From positions 806,001-870,000 of the forward strand of contig OY969790.1 of assembly GCA_963703125.1 (NCBI GenBank): 64,000 nt of DNA. Direction: 5' to 3'. Within the stretch, counting starts at the first letter, position 1. Each line of letters begins with the position of its first letter. A model generated the notes under the pieces. It worked only from the letters and a program-made list of their open reading frames with translations, had not been told where the DNA came from and did not search any database. Shown here one piece after another: positions 15,597 through 24,951 of this stretch. A program made the position numbers and the translations under genes. The DNA is from MFD04716-140 sp963703125 (lineage in GTDB: Bacteria; Bacteroidota; Bacteroidia; Flavobacteriales; Flavobacteriaceae).

Positions 15597-17288
15597 TTAC
15601 CAGAAGTACCCAACAACAAACCCTGTAACTATTAGCAATATGAGTGCCAGATACCTATAATTCTCATACCAAGGAAGTCCTTTCAGTTCCTCTGTTTCTT
15701 CCTTGATGAGTCTCGGAGACCAGGTTAACTGATCGGTCTTTATATTGGCCGGCGCAGGAGTAAACACACTCACAATTATGTGTACAAACACGCAAAATAT
15801 AAAAAGTACGGCTGTTCTAAGTAGAAAATGAAGTTCAAAAAAAACGCCTTCAAATCCTTGTACCCTTCCAACAACCCAAACAATACTTATTACCAAACCG
15901 GCCATGAGGCTCATAAAAGAGCCGGTAGCGGTTGCCCTTTTCCAAAAAAGACCTACAATAAACACAGCCACCACCGGAGGAGCTATATATGAAAGTACAT
16001 CTTGTAAATACGCAAAGAGATTTCCATATTGACCAATAAACGGTGCCCAAGCTGAAGCCAAAATAACTAGTATTAAAGTTGATATTTGACCGCTGCGAAC
16101 TAATTGCTTACTGCTCATATTAGGTCTCAATTTCCTTACAAAGTCCATTGTTATTAGGGTAGAGGCCGAATTAAATGTGGCCGAAACGCTTGACATCATG
16201 GCCGCCAGCAGACCGGCAACCACCAAACCCAACAACCCCGCTGGCAATAAATCAAATAACAAAGTGGGGTATGTTTGATCAGGGCAATCCAATAAATTGG
16301 TACATGGGCCATTTGCCGTCATATAGTTTATGTTTTCACTATTCCTATATAGCAAAAATGCCAATGTACCAGGGATTACCATTATCAAAATGACTGGGAG
16401 TTTCAAAAGTCCAGCAAATAGGGCACCCCATCTACCGTGGTTGATGCTTTTGGCACTTAAAACCCGTTGCACCATAAATTGGTTGTTCGCCCAAAAATAG
16501 AATCCCAATAATGGTACACCTGTAAACAAACCCCACCATGGTACAATGGGCGCATCATACTGTCGCCACCAATCACCGGAGTTATCGCGAACAATACTGA
16601 GTGCCTCAGAAGCGTTTTTATCAATTGCCCCAGTAGCATTCAAGGCATTCAATTGATCGATCATAGCGGACCAACCCCCTACTTTGTCAAATGCGAAATA
16701 GGTAAGGATTATAGACCCGAATATTAAGACAATAGCTTGGATGACCTCGGTTTGTACTACCGAATTCAATCCGCCGGGTATCGTGTATGCGGCTGCGGAG
16801 AGTGCCAAAATAATAATCACAATCGTTGGGGAAAGGTTGGGAAAAATAAGTCCTACGACTATCGTTCCCACATACAGTGCGGCAGCAGTGTCAATTAAGA
16901 TATTCCCAATTACGGTGAGAAATGAAAAATAGTATCGGCTTCGACTGTCATATCTTTTTTCAAGAAACTCGGGCATGGTATAGACACCGCTTTTCAAGTA
17001 AAAAGGCAAGAAAAAAATTGCAAAAAATATAAGGACCACAACGGCGTACCACTCATAATTGTAGACCGTGGTATCCAATTGATAGGCCGATCCCGCCAAT
17101 CCAATCAACGTTGAGCTAGAAATATTGGCCGCAAATAGGCTTATACCGACAATAGGCCATGTCAAACTTCTTCCTCCCAAAAAATAGTCCTCAGATGACT
17201 TGTTCTTGGATTTTGAGATTCCGTAAAAAATAATTCCAATAAAATAGACGGCAATTACCGTAAAATCGATAGTTGAGAGTACAGACAT
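15597..17288 (-). CDS. Sodium:solute symporter, SSS family (SGLT-like)
   Basis: A 563-residue cytoplasmic-membrane transporter of the LeuT-fold SSS family with about 13-14 hydrophobic segments. The N-terminus shows the family signature: the first helix, then EDYFLGGRSLTWPIVGISLFAANISSSTLIGLAG in two adjacent pieces. The sodium-site helix appears as GLLAAMMSSVSATFNSASTLITMD around residues 360-385. Close relatives are usually annotated as sugar (SGLT-like) carriers, but the substrate cannot be fixed from sequence. It stands alone between queG and maeB with 120-150 bp gaps and no catabolic genes beside it, so context gives no substrate hint. Confidence 0.9.
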   Translation of the reverse strand: MSVLSTIDFTVIAVYFIGIIFYGISKSKNKSSEDYFLGGRSLTWPIVGISLFAANISSSTLIGLAGSAYQLDTTVYNYEWYAVVVLIFFAIFFLPFYLKSGVYTMPEFLEKRYDSRSRYYFSFLTVIGNILIDTAAALYVGTIVVGLIFPNLSPTIVIIILALSAAAYTIPGGLNSVVQTEVIQAIVLIFGSIILTYFAFDKVGGWSAMIDQLNALNATGAIDKNASEALSIVRDNSGDWWRQYDAPIVPWWGLFTGVPLLGFYFWANNQFMVQRVLSAKSINHGRWGALFAGLLKLPVILIMVIPGTLAFLLYRNSENINYMTANGPCTNLLDCPDQTYPTLLFDLLPAGLLGLVVAGLLAAMMSSVSATFNSASTLITMDFVRKLRPNMSSKQLVRSGQISTLILVILASAWAPFIGQYGNLFAYLQDVLSYIAPPVVAVFIVGLFWKRATATGSFMSLMAGLVISIVWVVGRVQGFEGVFFELHFLLRTAVLFIFCVFVHIIVSVFTPAPANIKTDQLTWSPRLIKEETEELKGLPWYENYRYLALILLIVTGFVVGYFW

Positions 17289-17438
17289 TGGTTCGTTGAG
17301 TTAGTTAGTACCGTTCAGAATCACATAAATTGCAAAAAAGAACAGCCTTCTAATATAGGATTTTTAATGCTAGGTTAAAAAAATGTACTTGTAAAATAGT
17401 GAATTACCCAACGAAAACGATGTAGATTGAAAAGGTTT

Positions 17439-18359
17439 TTATTTGATAAAATCAATGTTTCTTTTTAGCCCAGAGAACTTGGTGCGCTTTACAGCAGATT
17501 TTTTAAATACTTTCTGAAAAACATCCTCGGTAATTTCCTCCCAGTCTTTTTTCGTCATTGATAGCAATTCTGGCATGGGGTTGAACAAGGGTTCCCTATG
17601 TGGTTTTGAAAAACGGTTCCACGGGCATACATCTTGACAAATATCGCAGCCAAAGGCCCACTCATCAAATTTGCCATGAAACTCAGTGGGAATCTCATTT
17701 TTGAGTTCAATGGTAAAGTAAGAAATGCACTTACTCCCATCTACCACATAGGGCTCGACGATGGCCTGGGTAGGGCAGGCGTCGATGCAGGCGGTGCATG
17801 TTCCACAATGGTCGGTTACGGGGGTATCATATTCAAGCTCAATGTCAACGATCAGTTCTGCAATAAAGTAAAAAGAACCTACCTGTTGGGTCAAAAGGTT
17901 ACTATGCTTGCCGACCCAGCCCAATCCACTTTTAGCTGCCCAAGCTTTATCCATTACGGGGGCAGAATCTACAAAAGCGCGTCCATTTATTTCGCCGAAT
18001 TCTTCCGAAATAAATTCTTGAAGTTGTTTTAATTTCGATTTAATGACGTGGTGGTAATCTTGCCCATAAGCATATTTAGACACCTTATAGGTTTTCTCCA
18101 ATTGCTTTTCTTGCGGAAAGTAATTGAGTAACAAAGAAATAACCGATTTCGCCCCATGAACTAGCAAACGAGGGTCTAAACGTTTATCAAAATGGTTTTC
18201 CATATAGGACATTTCGCCGTTCATGTTATTTTTGAGCCATTTTTCCAAACGTGGGGCTTCGTCCTCCAAAAAATCTGCTTTGGATATACCACATGACAAA
18301 AAACCGAGGCGTTTGGCTTCGTTCTTAATAGCACAGCTTTTATCTATTTTGGAAATCAT
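17439..18359 (-). CDS. queG: Epoxyqueuosine reductase QueG
   Basis: Cytosolic cobalamin- and iron-sulfur-dependent enzyme that reduces epoxyqueuosine to queuosine at the wobble base of certain tRNAs. The 306-residue protein has the substrate and cobalamin domain first. Two ferredoxin-type cluster motifs follow: CGTCTACIDACPTQAI (about residues 185-200) and GCDICQDVCPWNRF (about 237-250). AFVDSAPVMDKAWAAKSGLGW is the family signature around residue 128. The protein is shorter than QueG proteins with a C-terminal HEAT-like extension but fits the compact form. It is divergent from the ABC transporter genes at 18540. No other queuosine gene is in the window. Confidence 0.93.
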   Translation of the reverse strand: MISKIDKSCAIKNEAKRLGFLSCGISKADFLEDEAPRLEKWLKNNMNGEMSYMENHFDKRLDPRLLVHGAKSVISLLLNYFPQEKQLEKTYKVSKYAYGQDYHHVIKSKLKQLQEFISEEFGEINGRAFVDSAPVMDKAWAAKSGLGWVGKHSNLLTQQVGSFYFIAELIVDIELEYDTPVTDHCGTCTACIDACPTQAIVEPYVVDGSKCISYFTIELKNEIPTEFHGKFDEWAFGCDICQDVCPWNRFSKPHREPLFNPMPELLSMTKKDWEEITEDVFQKVFKKSAVKRTKFSGLKRNIDFIK

Positions 18360-18485
18360 TTCTTGCCCAATGTTTGCAATTTAGCAATTCGAATGTAGGT
18401 CAATAAAAATTAATTGACCTTACAATCACTTCTTAACGCCATTTTCATAGATTGATATTATAGTTTATTTTTTAACTAAACCGAA

Positions 18486-18500
18486 AAAATGTAACATTTT
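18486..18500. promoter_or_regulatory. Perfect inverted repeat upstream of the ABC exporter, possible operator
   Basis: AAAATGT-A-ACATTTT is a perfect 7-bp palindrome with a one-base centre, 40 bp before the ATG of the ABC ATPase gene and within the divergent region shared with queG. ATAATTTG (18503-18510) just after it is close to a -7 element. The palindrome could bind a dimeric regulator; no regulator gene is adjacent, so this is only a candidate. Confidence 0.3.
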
Positions 18501-18539
18501 CCATAATTTGTTACTAACTAAGGGAACCAAACAAAAAAC

Positions 18540-19295
18540 ATGATACAAGTTCAAAATTTGACCAAGTCCTTTGAAGTGGTCACCAAAAAAGGATTCAAAA
18601 AAGAAAAATCCCAAGTACATGCCGTAAATCAGATTTCATTCGAATGTAAACCAGGTCGGATTTTTTCGCTTTTAGGCCCCAATGGTGCTGGAAAAACCAC
18701 GACCCTAAGAATGATAGCCGGAATTATCAATCCTTCATCAGGAACTGCATTTGTGGACAATGTTGATATCTCAAAAGGCAATGAAGAAGTTAAAAAGCAT
18801 ATCGGATTCTTGACCGGTTCGACAGGGCTTTATGAGCGATTGAACGCAGATGAAACCCTTGATTTCTTTGGAAAAGTGTATCGAATAGAAGATTCCCTAT
18901 TCCAGGAACGAAAGGAATATCTTTTTGAAAAACTGGGAATCAACCTTTTTCGAAAAAAGCGCATAGGACAGATGAGCACGGGAATGAAACAAAAGGTTTC
19001 CATTGCACGTACCCTCATCCACGATCCAAGAGTCCTAATTTTTGATGAACCTACAAGTGGATTGGACGTAATTACAGCTGAAAGTATCATTGACCTCATA
19101 CGAGAATCAAAAGAAAATAACAAAACAGTTATTTTTTCATCCCACATTATGAGCGAAGTAGATTTACTGTGTGATGATTTGGCGATCATCAATAACGGCT
19201 GTATAATCTACAATGATTCCTTTGATAAGTTCAAAAGAGAAATGAAAGCGAAAAACCTGACCCAGGAATTTATTAACCGTGTAAAAGAGGCTTAA
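18540..19295 (+). CDS. ABC transporter ATP-binding protein, NatA-like
   Basis: A 251-residue ATPase subunit of an ABC-2 type exporter. Walker A is LLGPNGAGKTTT (about residues 44-55), the signature loop is QMSTGMKQKVSIA in place of canonical LSGGQ, Walker B with the catalytic glutamate is RVLIFDEPTSGLD, and the switch histidine is in VIFSSHIMSE. The signature variant STGMKQK is typical of the NatA and ABC-2 exporter class. The permease gene begins 1 bp after its stop, so they form a tight pair. NatAB-type systems export sodium or small molecules; the substrate here is not shown. A perfect palindrome lies in its promoter region. Confidence 0.93.
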   Translation: MIQVQNLTKSFEVVTKKGFKKEKSQVHAVNQISFECKPGRIFSLLGPNGAGKTTTLRMIAGIINPSSGTAFVDNVDISKGNEEVKKHIGFLTGSTGLYERLNADETLDFFGKVYRIEDSLFQERKEYLFEKLGINLFRKKRIGQMSTGMKQKVSIARTLIHDPRVLIFDEPTSGLDVITAESIIDLIRESKENNKTVIFSSHIMSEVDLLCDDLAIINNGCIIYNDSFDKFKREMKAKNLTQEFINRVKEA

Positions 19296-19296
19296 G

Positions 19297-20475
19297 ATGC
19301 GAGATTTATTCATTATCATAAAAAAAGAACTTACCGAATTACTTCGCGATAAGAAAACTATTATAAATTCTATTGTATTGCCCACTTTGTTAGTCCCCGT
19401 CCTAATGTTGGGTGCCATAAAAGTAACCAAGATGATTTCCGAAAAAGAGCAGCAAAAATTGGTTAAGATAGGCCTTGTTAATGCCCCTGATGAATTTTTA
19501 AAGATGGTAAATGGCGACTCGCTGAACAAAGTGGTGAGTTTTTCAGAGGGTGAGGATTATAAAGCCCTTATTAACTCCGACAGTGTTCAGTCCACCATAG
19601 TCTTCCCATCGGATTGGAAGAAACAAATGGATAGTCTGGCAATGAGCGAAGTCCAAATTTATCGCAATGGCACAAAGGACAATGTTAATAACCGGGTATC
19701 CAAAATCATAGAATCTTATAATACGGCACTGAAAGAAGAGCGTATTTCAAAACTAAGCATACCTACGGAAAAACTGACTCCCTTTAAAGAAAACTATATT
19801 GAAGTAAGTGAGCAAAAGGAGCTCATAGGAAAGCGTATTGGCGGTTTTATACCCTATCTTTTTATTTTGACCATGTGGGGAGGCTGCCTCTTGGCGGCAA
19901 TCGATCTGGTTACCGGGGAGAAGGAACGCAAAACTATTGAGACTACTTTGTCTTTACCTATTTCGAAATTTACGGTTTTGCTGGGTAAAGCTATTGTAGC
20001 CTCCCTATTAGGTTTTATACCGGCGGTTTTAAACTTGATCGGACTTATTGTAGGCCTCAACCTTATAGATGATATTCCCGATACGTTCAAGATGGCAATC
20101 AGTGAAATGTTGAATTTTCAATCGGTTACGCTTATTATGCTATTACTGATTCCGTTTGCACTGTTTTTATCCGGAACAATAATAGCTTTGGTAGCAGGTG
20201 CCACGTCATTCAAAGAAGCTCAAAGTAAGGCCACCCCGATCATTATCCTGATCATTATGCCCTTAGTGTTGGCCATGATGCCGGGCATAGAATTGAGCTG
20301 GTTCACCGTTCTTATTCCGGTTCTGAATATAGGATTGGGTGTCAAAGAAATCATGGCAGGCACCATAAATATGTTGCAGTATGCCGCTATTCTAATCTCA
20401 CTGGTTGCATTTGCGGTAGGTGCTATCTATTTTAGCTATAAGAAATTTTCAGATGAAAATGCGATATTGAAATAG
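19297..20475 (+). CDS. ABC-2 type transporter permease, NatB-like
   Basis: A 392-residue membrane subunit paired with the ATPase directly upstream. The N-terminal helix (about residues 21-43) is followed by a large extracytoplasmic domain (about 45-180). Then come five more helices, including YLFILTMWGGCLLAAIDLVTGEKE in two pieces, the ABC-2 signature around VTGEKERKTIETTLSLPIS. The topology of one helix, a big loop and then five helices is that of NatB and the CcmB/ABC-2 family. The ATPase stop and this ATG are separated by one base, implying translational coupling. It converges with ruvB with only 34 bp between the stop codons. Confidence 0.9.
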   Translation: MRDLFIIIKKELTELLRDKKTIINSIVLPTLLVPVLMLGAIKVTKMISEKEQQKLVKIGLVNAPDEFLKMVNGDSLNKVVSFSEGEDYKALINSDSVQSTIVFPSDWKKQMDSLAMSEVQIYRNGTKDNVNNRVSKIIESYNTALKEERISKLSIPTEKLTPFKENYIEVSEQKELIGKRIGGFIPYLFILTMWGGCLLAAIDLVTGEKERKTIETTLSLPISKFTVLLGKAIVASLLGFIPAVLNLIGLIVGLNLIDDIPDTFKMAISEMLNFQSVTLIMLLLIPFALFLSGTIIALVAGATSFKEAQSKATPIIILIIMPLVLAMMPGIELSWFTVLIPVLNIGLGVKEIMAGTINMLQYAAILISLVAFAVGAIYFSYKKFSDENAILK

Positions 20476-20509
20476 GAAGGCGTACTTCATTGGAAAGTGT
20501 TATGGGTGC

Positions 20510-21532
20510 TTAGAATAATCCCGGTTGAATACCACCTTTTATTCTCCCTAAATGTTTATAGGCCAATTCGGTAACTTCCCTACCCCGAGGCGTTCGCATT
20601 ATAAAGCCTTGTTGTATAAGGAACGGTTCATAAACTTCTTCAATGGTCTCCGCACTTTCCGAGACTGCGGTGGCAAGCGTGGAAATCCCCACGGGGCCTC
20701 CTTTGAATTTATCAATGATGGTGGTAAGGATCTTATTGTCCATCTCATCCAGTCCGTGAATATCCACGTTCAGAGCCTTTAACCCGAACCTGGATATTTC
20801 CATATCAATTTTTCCATTGCCCTTGATTTGGGCAAAATCCCGAACCCTACGCAATAGGGCATTGCAGATTCTCGGCGTACCCCGACTTCGTCCTGCGATT
20901 TCGATTGCGGCATCTTGGGTTATGGGTACTTTTAAGATTTCCGCACTCCGCTCTACGATTGTAGAAAGTAGCTCTGTGGAATAATACTGTAAGCGACTCT
21001 GAATTCCAAATCGGGCTCGCATGGGTGCAGTTAACAATCCAGAACGTGTAGTAGCTCCGATCAATGTGAACGGATTTAAGTTAATTTGCACAGAACGAGC
21101 ATTAGGCCCCGACTCGATCATGATATCAATTTTATAATCCTCCATGGCCGAATACAGGTATTCTTCCACAACGGGGCTTAATCTATGTATTTCATCAATA
21201 AAAAGAACATCCCTTTCCGAAAGATTCGTCAAAAGACCTGCCAAATCCCCTGGTTTGTCCAAAACCGGTCCGGAGGTTATTTTAATCCCAACCCCTAATT
21301 CATTGGCAAGAATGTGCGCCAATGTAGTCTTACCCAATCCAGGAGGCCCATGAAACAAGGTATGGTCCAACGCCTCATCCCTCAGGTTTGCAGCCTCCAC
21401 AAAGACCTTCAAGTTTTCAAGAACCTGCTCCTGCCCTGTGAAATCGTCAAAAGTGATAGGACGCAAAGCCCTTTCAATATCAATTTCCTCGGGCGAGAAG
21501 TGTTCTCCGCTAGCATCCAAGTATTCGTTCAT
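20510..21532 (-). CDS. ruvB: Holliday junction branch migration ATPase RuvB
   Basis: The AAA+ hexameric motor of the RuvAB complex, 340 residues and complete. Walker A is HGPPGLGKTTLA (about residues 61-72), Walker B is VLFIDEIHRL, sensor I is IGATTRSGLLTAPMRARFG, and the arginine finger region is GTPRICNALLRRVRDFA. The C-terminal winged-helix DNA-binding part ends PRGREVTELAYKHLG. Its partner RuvA is encoded at 12.4-13.0 kb, so the two genes are not in one operon here. A near-consensus -7 element lies directly upstream, which would give a very short or absent leader. Confidence 0.97.
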   Translation of the reverse strand: MNEYLDASGEHFSPEEIDIERALRPITFDDFTGQEQVLENLKVFVEAANLRDEALDHTLFHGPPGLGKTTLAHILANELGVGIKITSGPVLDKPGDLAGLLTNLSERDVLFIDEIHRLSPVVEEYLYSAMEDYKIDIMIESGPNARSVQINLNPFTLIGATTRSGLLTAPMRARFGIQSRLQYYSTELLSTIVERSAEILKVPITQDAAIEIAGRSRGTPRICNALLRRVRDFAQIKGNGKIDMEISRFGLKALNVDIHGLDEMDNKILTTIIDKFKGGPVGISTLATAVSESAETIEEVYEPFLIQQGFIMRTPRGREVTELAYKHLGRIKGGIQPGLF

Positions 21533-21539
21533 ACGCTAA

Positions 21540-21547
21540 CAAAGATA
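21540..21547 (-). promoter_or_regulatory. Candidate -7 element for ruvB
   Basis: Minus-strand TATCTTTG matches TAnnTTTG. It ends 8 bp before the ruvB ATG, so transcription would begin at or next to the start codon. The -33 match (CTTG, 21570-21573) is weak. Confidence 0.4.
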
Positions 21548-21626
21548 GGTAAACACCCCAAAATCTTTACAAGACAACATTTTAAATATTGGTTTTGTTT
21601 TACACTAAAAATCGTAAATTCATTTT

Positions 21627-23891
21627 ATGGATAAAAAAACATACCCTCCTGGCATTCTTCAGTACATTCCCTTTTTTTATGTGATTTGGTCGGACAACTT
21701 GGTATCAGCATCGGAACTAAACGTTGTCCAAAAAGCAATCGAGGAAGATGAATCACTTTTAAAGGAGGAAAAAGCCACATTAAATTCCTGGTTGCAAACC
21801 GAGCATCCACCATCGGACAAGGAGCAAAAAAATTGGATACAAGTGGTTTCCGCTTCCCAGGTCAAATTAGTGGAGAGCAATACCTATCCGCTTGCTACCT
21901 TCAGTCAAAATGTAGTGTGTAAATACTTTGAGGTCTGCCCTTTCAATGAAAAACTCAAACATATAGAAATCAACTTGGGTATTCAGCCCAATCATTACAG
22001 CCATCTATTTAACGTTGAGGTAGAACATCAGGCCACATCAGACTTTTATGATGCCCTTGAATTGGACCAAATTCTGAAAGGGAAGCACGCTAAAACCGTT
22101 GATGATTTTCGAAACGTTTTGAAGGATCCCATTTTCAATTGGGAGATTCATAGAGATAAGGGGAAATTTCGTAAAGTTGTTCTTGATCAAGTTAAATTTC
22201 TGGCTAAAAAAGGATACGGGGCCATGGCGTATCCATCAGCCTATGGTGGCAGCGAAGACATGGAAGGCTATGCATATATGTTCGAAAATATGATGTTTTT
22301 TGATGGAAGCCTAGCGATAAAATTCGGGGTCCAGTTTGGACTTTTTGGAGGAAGCATCCAAAAACTGGGCACTAAAAAACACCATGACAAGTATTTAAGA
22401 GCAACTGGGAAAGCCGAAATTTTGGGTTGTTTTGCGATGACCGAAACGGGCCATGGCTCAAACGTACGAGGAATAAAAACAACTGCCACCTATGATAAAG
22501 CGACAGATAGCATTGTGGTGCACACCCCAGGAAAAAATGACAATAAGGAATACATAGGAAATGCAATCCATTCCAAAATGGCGTCGGTATTTGCACAGTT
22601 AATCGTAGACGGAAAAAATGAAGGAGTGCATGCCATTCTTGTGCCGTTACGTAACTACAATCATGAATTGTTGCCGGGTATTAAAGTTGAGGACAATGGG
22701 TATAAATTAGGCCTCAATGGTGTGGACAATGGCAAAATTTGGTTCAATCAAGTAACCGTTCCAAGGGAAAACCTTTTGAACAAGTATGGGACTATCAAAG
22801 AAGATGGCTCCTACCATTCCGAAATTACGAACGCGAACAAGCGTTTCTTTACCATGCTGGGCACCTTGGTCGGTGGGCGCATTTGTGTTGCCCGGGCAGG
22901 CTTGGGCGGTGCTAAATTGGCTTTGGCAATTGCGGTAAAATATGCCTTAAAAAGAAGACAGTTCAATGATAGTATAAAGATTCAGGAAGACCTGTTAATG
23001 GATTACCCAAGCCATCAATTGCGATTGACCCCATTGGTGGCAAGTGCCTATGTATATCATGCTACATTAGACAAAATGATGCATGTCTATTGTGATGAAA
23101 CACAACCTGACAAGCGAAAGGTGGAAACACAGGTAGCCGGACTGAAATCGGTCATCACGTGGTATGCCAATAGTGCCATTCAAGAATGTCGGGAAGCTTG
23201 CGGTGGCAAAGGATATCTAATTGAAAACCGTATCGCCGACCTTAAAGGCGATGTGGATATTTTTACCACTTTTGAAGGTGATAACAATGTGCTTTTGCAA
23301 TTGGCCGCAAAAGGGGTTTTATCAGATTTTAAGGCAGAATTCAATAGCGCCGGTTTTACTTCCGTACTGAAAATACTTGGCATACAGATCAGCGACAAAC
23401 TGACAACTATTAATCCGCTATATTCCAATAAAGTGGACAAGGATCATTTGTACAATCCAAAATTCCATAAACATGCTTTCAATTATAGAACCCGGAGACT
23501 TACCTATACCTTGGCAATGCGCATCCGTGATTACATTAGAAAAGGAGTTCCCTCCTATCAGGCGTTTTTAAAAGTACAGACCCATCTCTTGAAACTGGGA
23601 AAAGCCTATAGTTGTGAACTTGCCTATTTCACGTATTGTGAATTTGTCGAAAAAATCGAAGACGATAAAAATCGCCAACTATTCGAAAAATTGGGTACTC
23701 TATATGCACTGCACACGATTAGGGAAGATGCATCCTGGTATTTGGAACAAGGATATATCGACGGGACAAAATCCAAAGCCATCAGGCAACGTGTTGAGCG
23801 TTTATGCACTGAGCTACGGCCCCATATAGAAGTACTTATAGATGGTTTTGGGATACCGGAACATTGCATGACGGCCCCAATTGCCAAATAA
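21627..23891 (+). CDS. Acyl-CoA dehydrogenase / acyl-CoA oxidase family protein
   Basis: A 754-residue flavoenzyme of fatty-acid beta-oxidation type, much longer than a standard acyl-CoA dehydrogenase (about 380) and resembling the acyl-CoA oxidase fold with extra N- and C-terminal helical parts. Recognisable parts are the FAD-side loop CFAMTETGHGSNVRGIKTTA (about residues 271-290), the middle beta-domain (HAILVPLRNY), the helical domain with KRRQFND and the C-terminal region CREACGGKGYLIENRI. No signal peptide is present. The electron acceptor, oxygen or an electron-transfer flavoprotein, cannot be decided from sequence. It is divergent from ruvB (94-bp gap) and convergent with the DUF2807 gene. 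Confidence 0.87.
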   Translation: MDKKTYPPGILQYIPFFYVIWSDNLVSASELNVVQKAIEEDESLLKEEKATLNSWLQTEHPPSDKEQKNWIQVVSASQVKLVESNTYPLATFSQNVVCKYFEVCPFNEKLKHIEINLGIQPNHYSHLFNVEVEHQATSDFYDALELDQILKGKHAKTVDDFRNVLKDPIFNWEIHRDKGKFRKVVLDQVKFLAKKGYGAMAYPSAYGGSEDMEGYAYMFENMMFFDGSLAIKFGVQFGLFGGSIQKLGTKKHHDKYLRATGKAEILGCFAMTETGHGSNVRGIKTTATYDKATDSIVVHTPGKNDNKEYIGNAIHSKMASVFAQLIVDGKNEGVHAILVPLRNYNHELLPGIKVEDNGYKLGLNGVDNGKIWFNQVTVPRENLLNKYGTIKEDGSYHSEITNANKRFFTMLGTLVGGRICVARAGLGGAKLALAIAVKYALKRRQFNDSIKIQEDLLMDYPSHQLRLTPLVASAYVYHATLDKMMHVYCDETQPDKRKVETQVAGLKSVITWYANSAIQECREACGGKGYLIENRIADLKGDVDIFTTFEGDNNVLLQLAAKGVLSDFKAEFNSAGFTSVLKILGIQISDKLTTINPLYSNKVDKDHLYNPKFHKHAFNYRTRRLTYTLAMRIRDYIRKGVPSYQAFLKVQTHLLKLGKAYSCELAYFTYCEFVEKIEDDKNRQLFEKLGTLYALHTIREDASWYLEQGYIDGTKSKAIRQRVERLCTELRPHIEVLIDGFGIPEHCMTAPIAK

Positions 23892-23942
23892 CGTTGGCCT
23901 AAGAATTCCAAAATTGATGGCTATTAACCGAAAAATTAAAAA

Positions 23943-24764
23943 CTATTTTTCCTTATTCAATTGTGAAGTGTCCAAAAATTCCATTAAGGTAATTTTTCCA
24001 TCTCCATAGAAATAAGCCTTTGATGATCCACTGGAGGAAAGTTCAAAATCCTTACTGGCAAAAACCCGCCCTTCGGAGGAATCTTTAAAATAGGCCTGTA
24101 CATTTAGTGCCTGCAATTTTTCCGCTTTTAGATTCGATTTTTCGTGAAGGATTGCAACAAGGTCATCCGTAGTCCCTTCCAATTTTGCGGAAGAATTTTG
24201 AGTCATTTCCAGAGAAACGACCTCGCTTACCGTATATATGCGTGCATCAATTTTATCTTTTAATGCAATGTTCAACGAATCGCTTTGAAAATTGAAATCA
24301 CCAGAGCTATTTCCATTCATACTCAAAGCTATCAATGGTACGTTGGCATTCGCCTGCAGATTCGCATCACCCGAAGTAGAAATTTTAAGTTCATCGCCAG
24401 TAATAATATCATCCATGCGTATCATACCGTCCTGCATGCTAAGGGAAGTAAGTTCGTGATACCTTATAGTGATATTCAACTTTTTCTTTCCTGTTACCGT
24501 ATAAAATGAGCTTATATATAGAGTGCTATCCTCGACTTTAAACTTAAGTACATCAATTAGATTATCATCTGCCTGAAGTGAATAACCCTCAACGGAAGCC
24601 CTTTGAATATTGACTTCCAAATTATCCTTCAGGTCAATTTTATTAAAAGCAGGAAGTTCTTCATTCACCTCGACCACATTTCGGTTGCCTTTGATTTTTG
24701 GCTTTCGTTGCGCTTGCAAAGCACAAATAGAAAATGTCATAAGAAGTAGAATGAAATTTTTCAT
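23943..24764 (-). CDS. Head GIN domain (DUF2807) exported protein
   Basis: A 273-residue exported protein with an N-terminal signal peptide (MKNFILLLMTFSICALQAQ). A repetitive beta-strand body follows, with the DUF2807 pattern: NEELPAFNKIDLKDNLEVNIQ near the start, then short strands such as LTSLSMQDGMIRMDD, LKISTSGDANLQANA and LEMTQNSSAKLEG, each about one turn of a right-handed beta-helix. Such proteins are common in Bacteroidota and are annotated as putative adhesin heads, but no function is proven for most. No C-terminal type IX sorting domain is evident. It stands alone between the acyl-CoA gene and the terminator of the respiratory operon. Confidence 0.83.
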   Translation of the reverse strand: MKNFILLLMTFSICALQAQRKPKIKGNRNVVEVNEELPAFNKIDLKDNLEVNIQRASVEGYSLQADDNLIDVLKFKVEDSTLYISSFYTVTGKKKLNITIRYHELTSLSMQDGMIRMDDIITGDELKISTSGDANLQANANVPLIALSMNGNSSGDFNFQSDSLNIALKDKIDARIYTVSEVVSLEMTQNSSAKLEGTTDDLVAILHEKSNLKAEKLQALNVQAYFKDSSEGRVFASKDFELSSSGSSKAYFYGDGKITLMEFLDTSQLNKEK

Positions 24765-24897
24765 TTGACGTTTTGTTTAATGGTTTTCCCAGCCGGCATC
24801 AATTAGGAGATTGCTTAAGCAAATATCCCCTACAGGTTGAACCAGTAACTAAATATATTATAAAAAAGCGAGATTGATGTTTTTAATTAAACCCAAA

Positions 24898-24928
24898 AAA
24901 ATGCCCAACTTTCTAAGTTGGGCATTTT
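24898..24928 (-). terminator. Rho-independent terminator of the act-cox respiratory operon
   Basis: A perfect 14-bp stem (24898-24911 with 24915-24928) with core GCCCAACTT/AAGTTGGGC and a 3-base loop, flanked by A and T tracts. It lies 24 bp past the stop of oxidase subunit I, the last gene of the operon. Confidence 0.9.
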
Positions 24929-24951
24929 GTTAGTTCTGTTCTTCAACCTGT

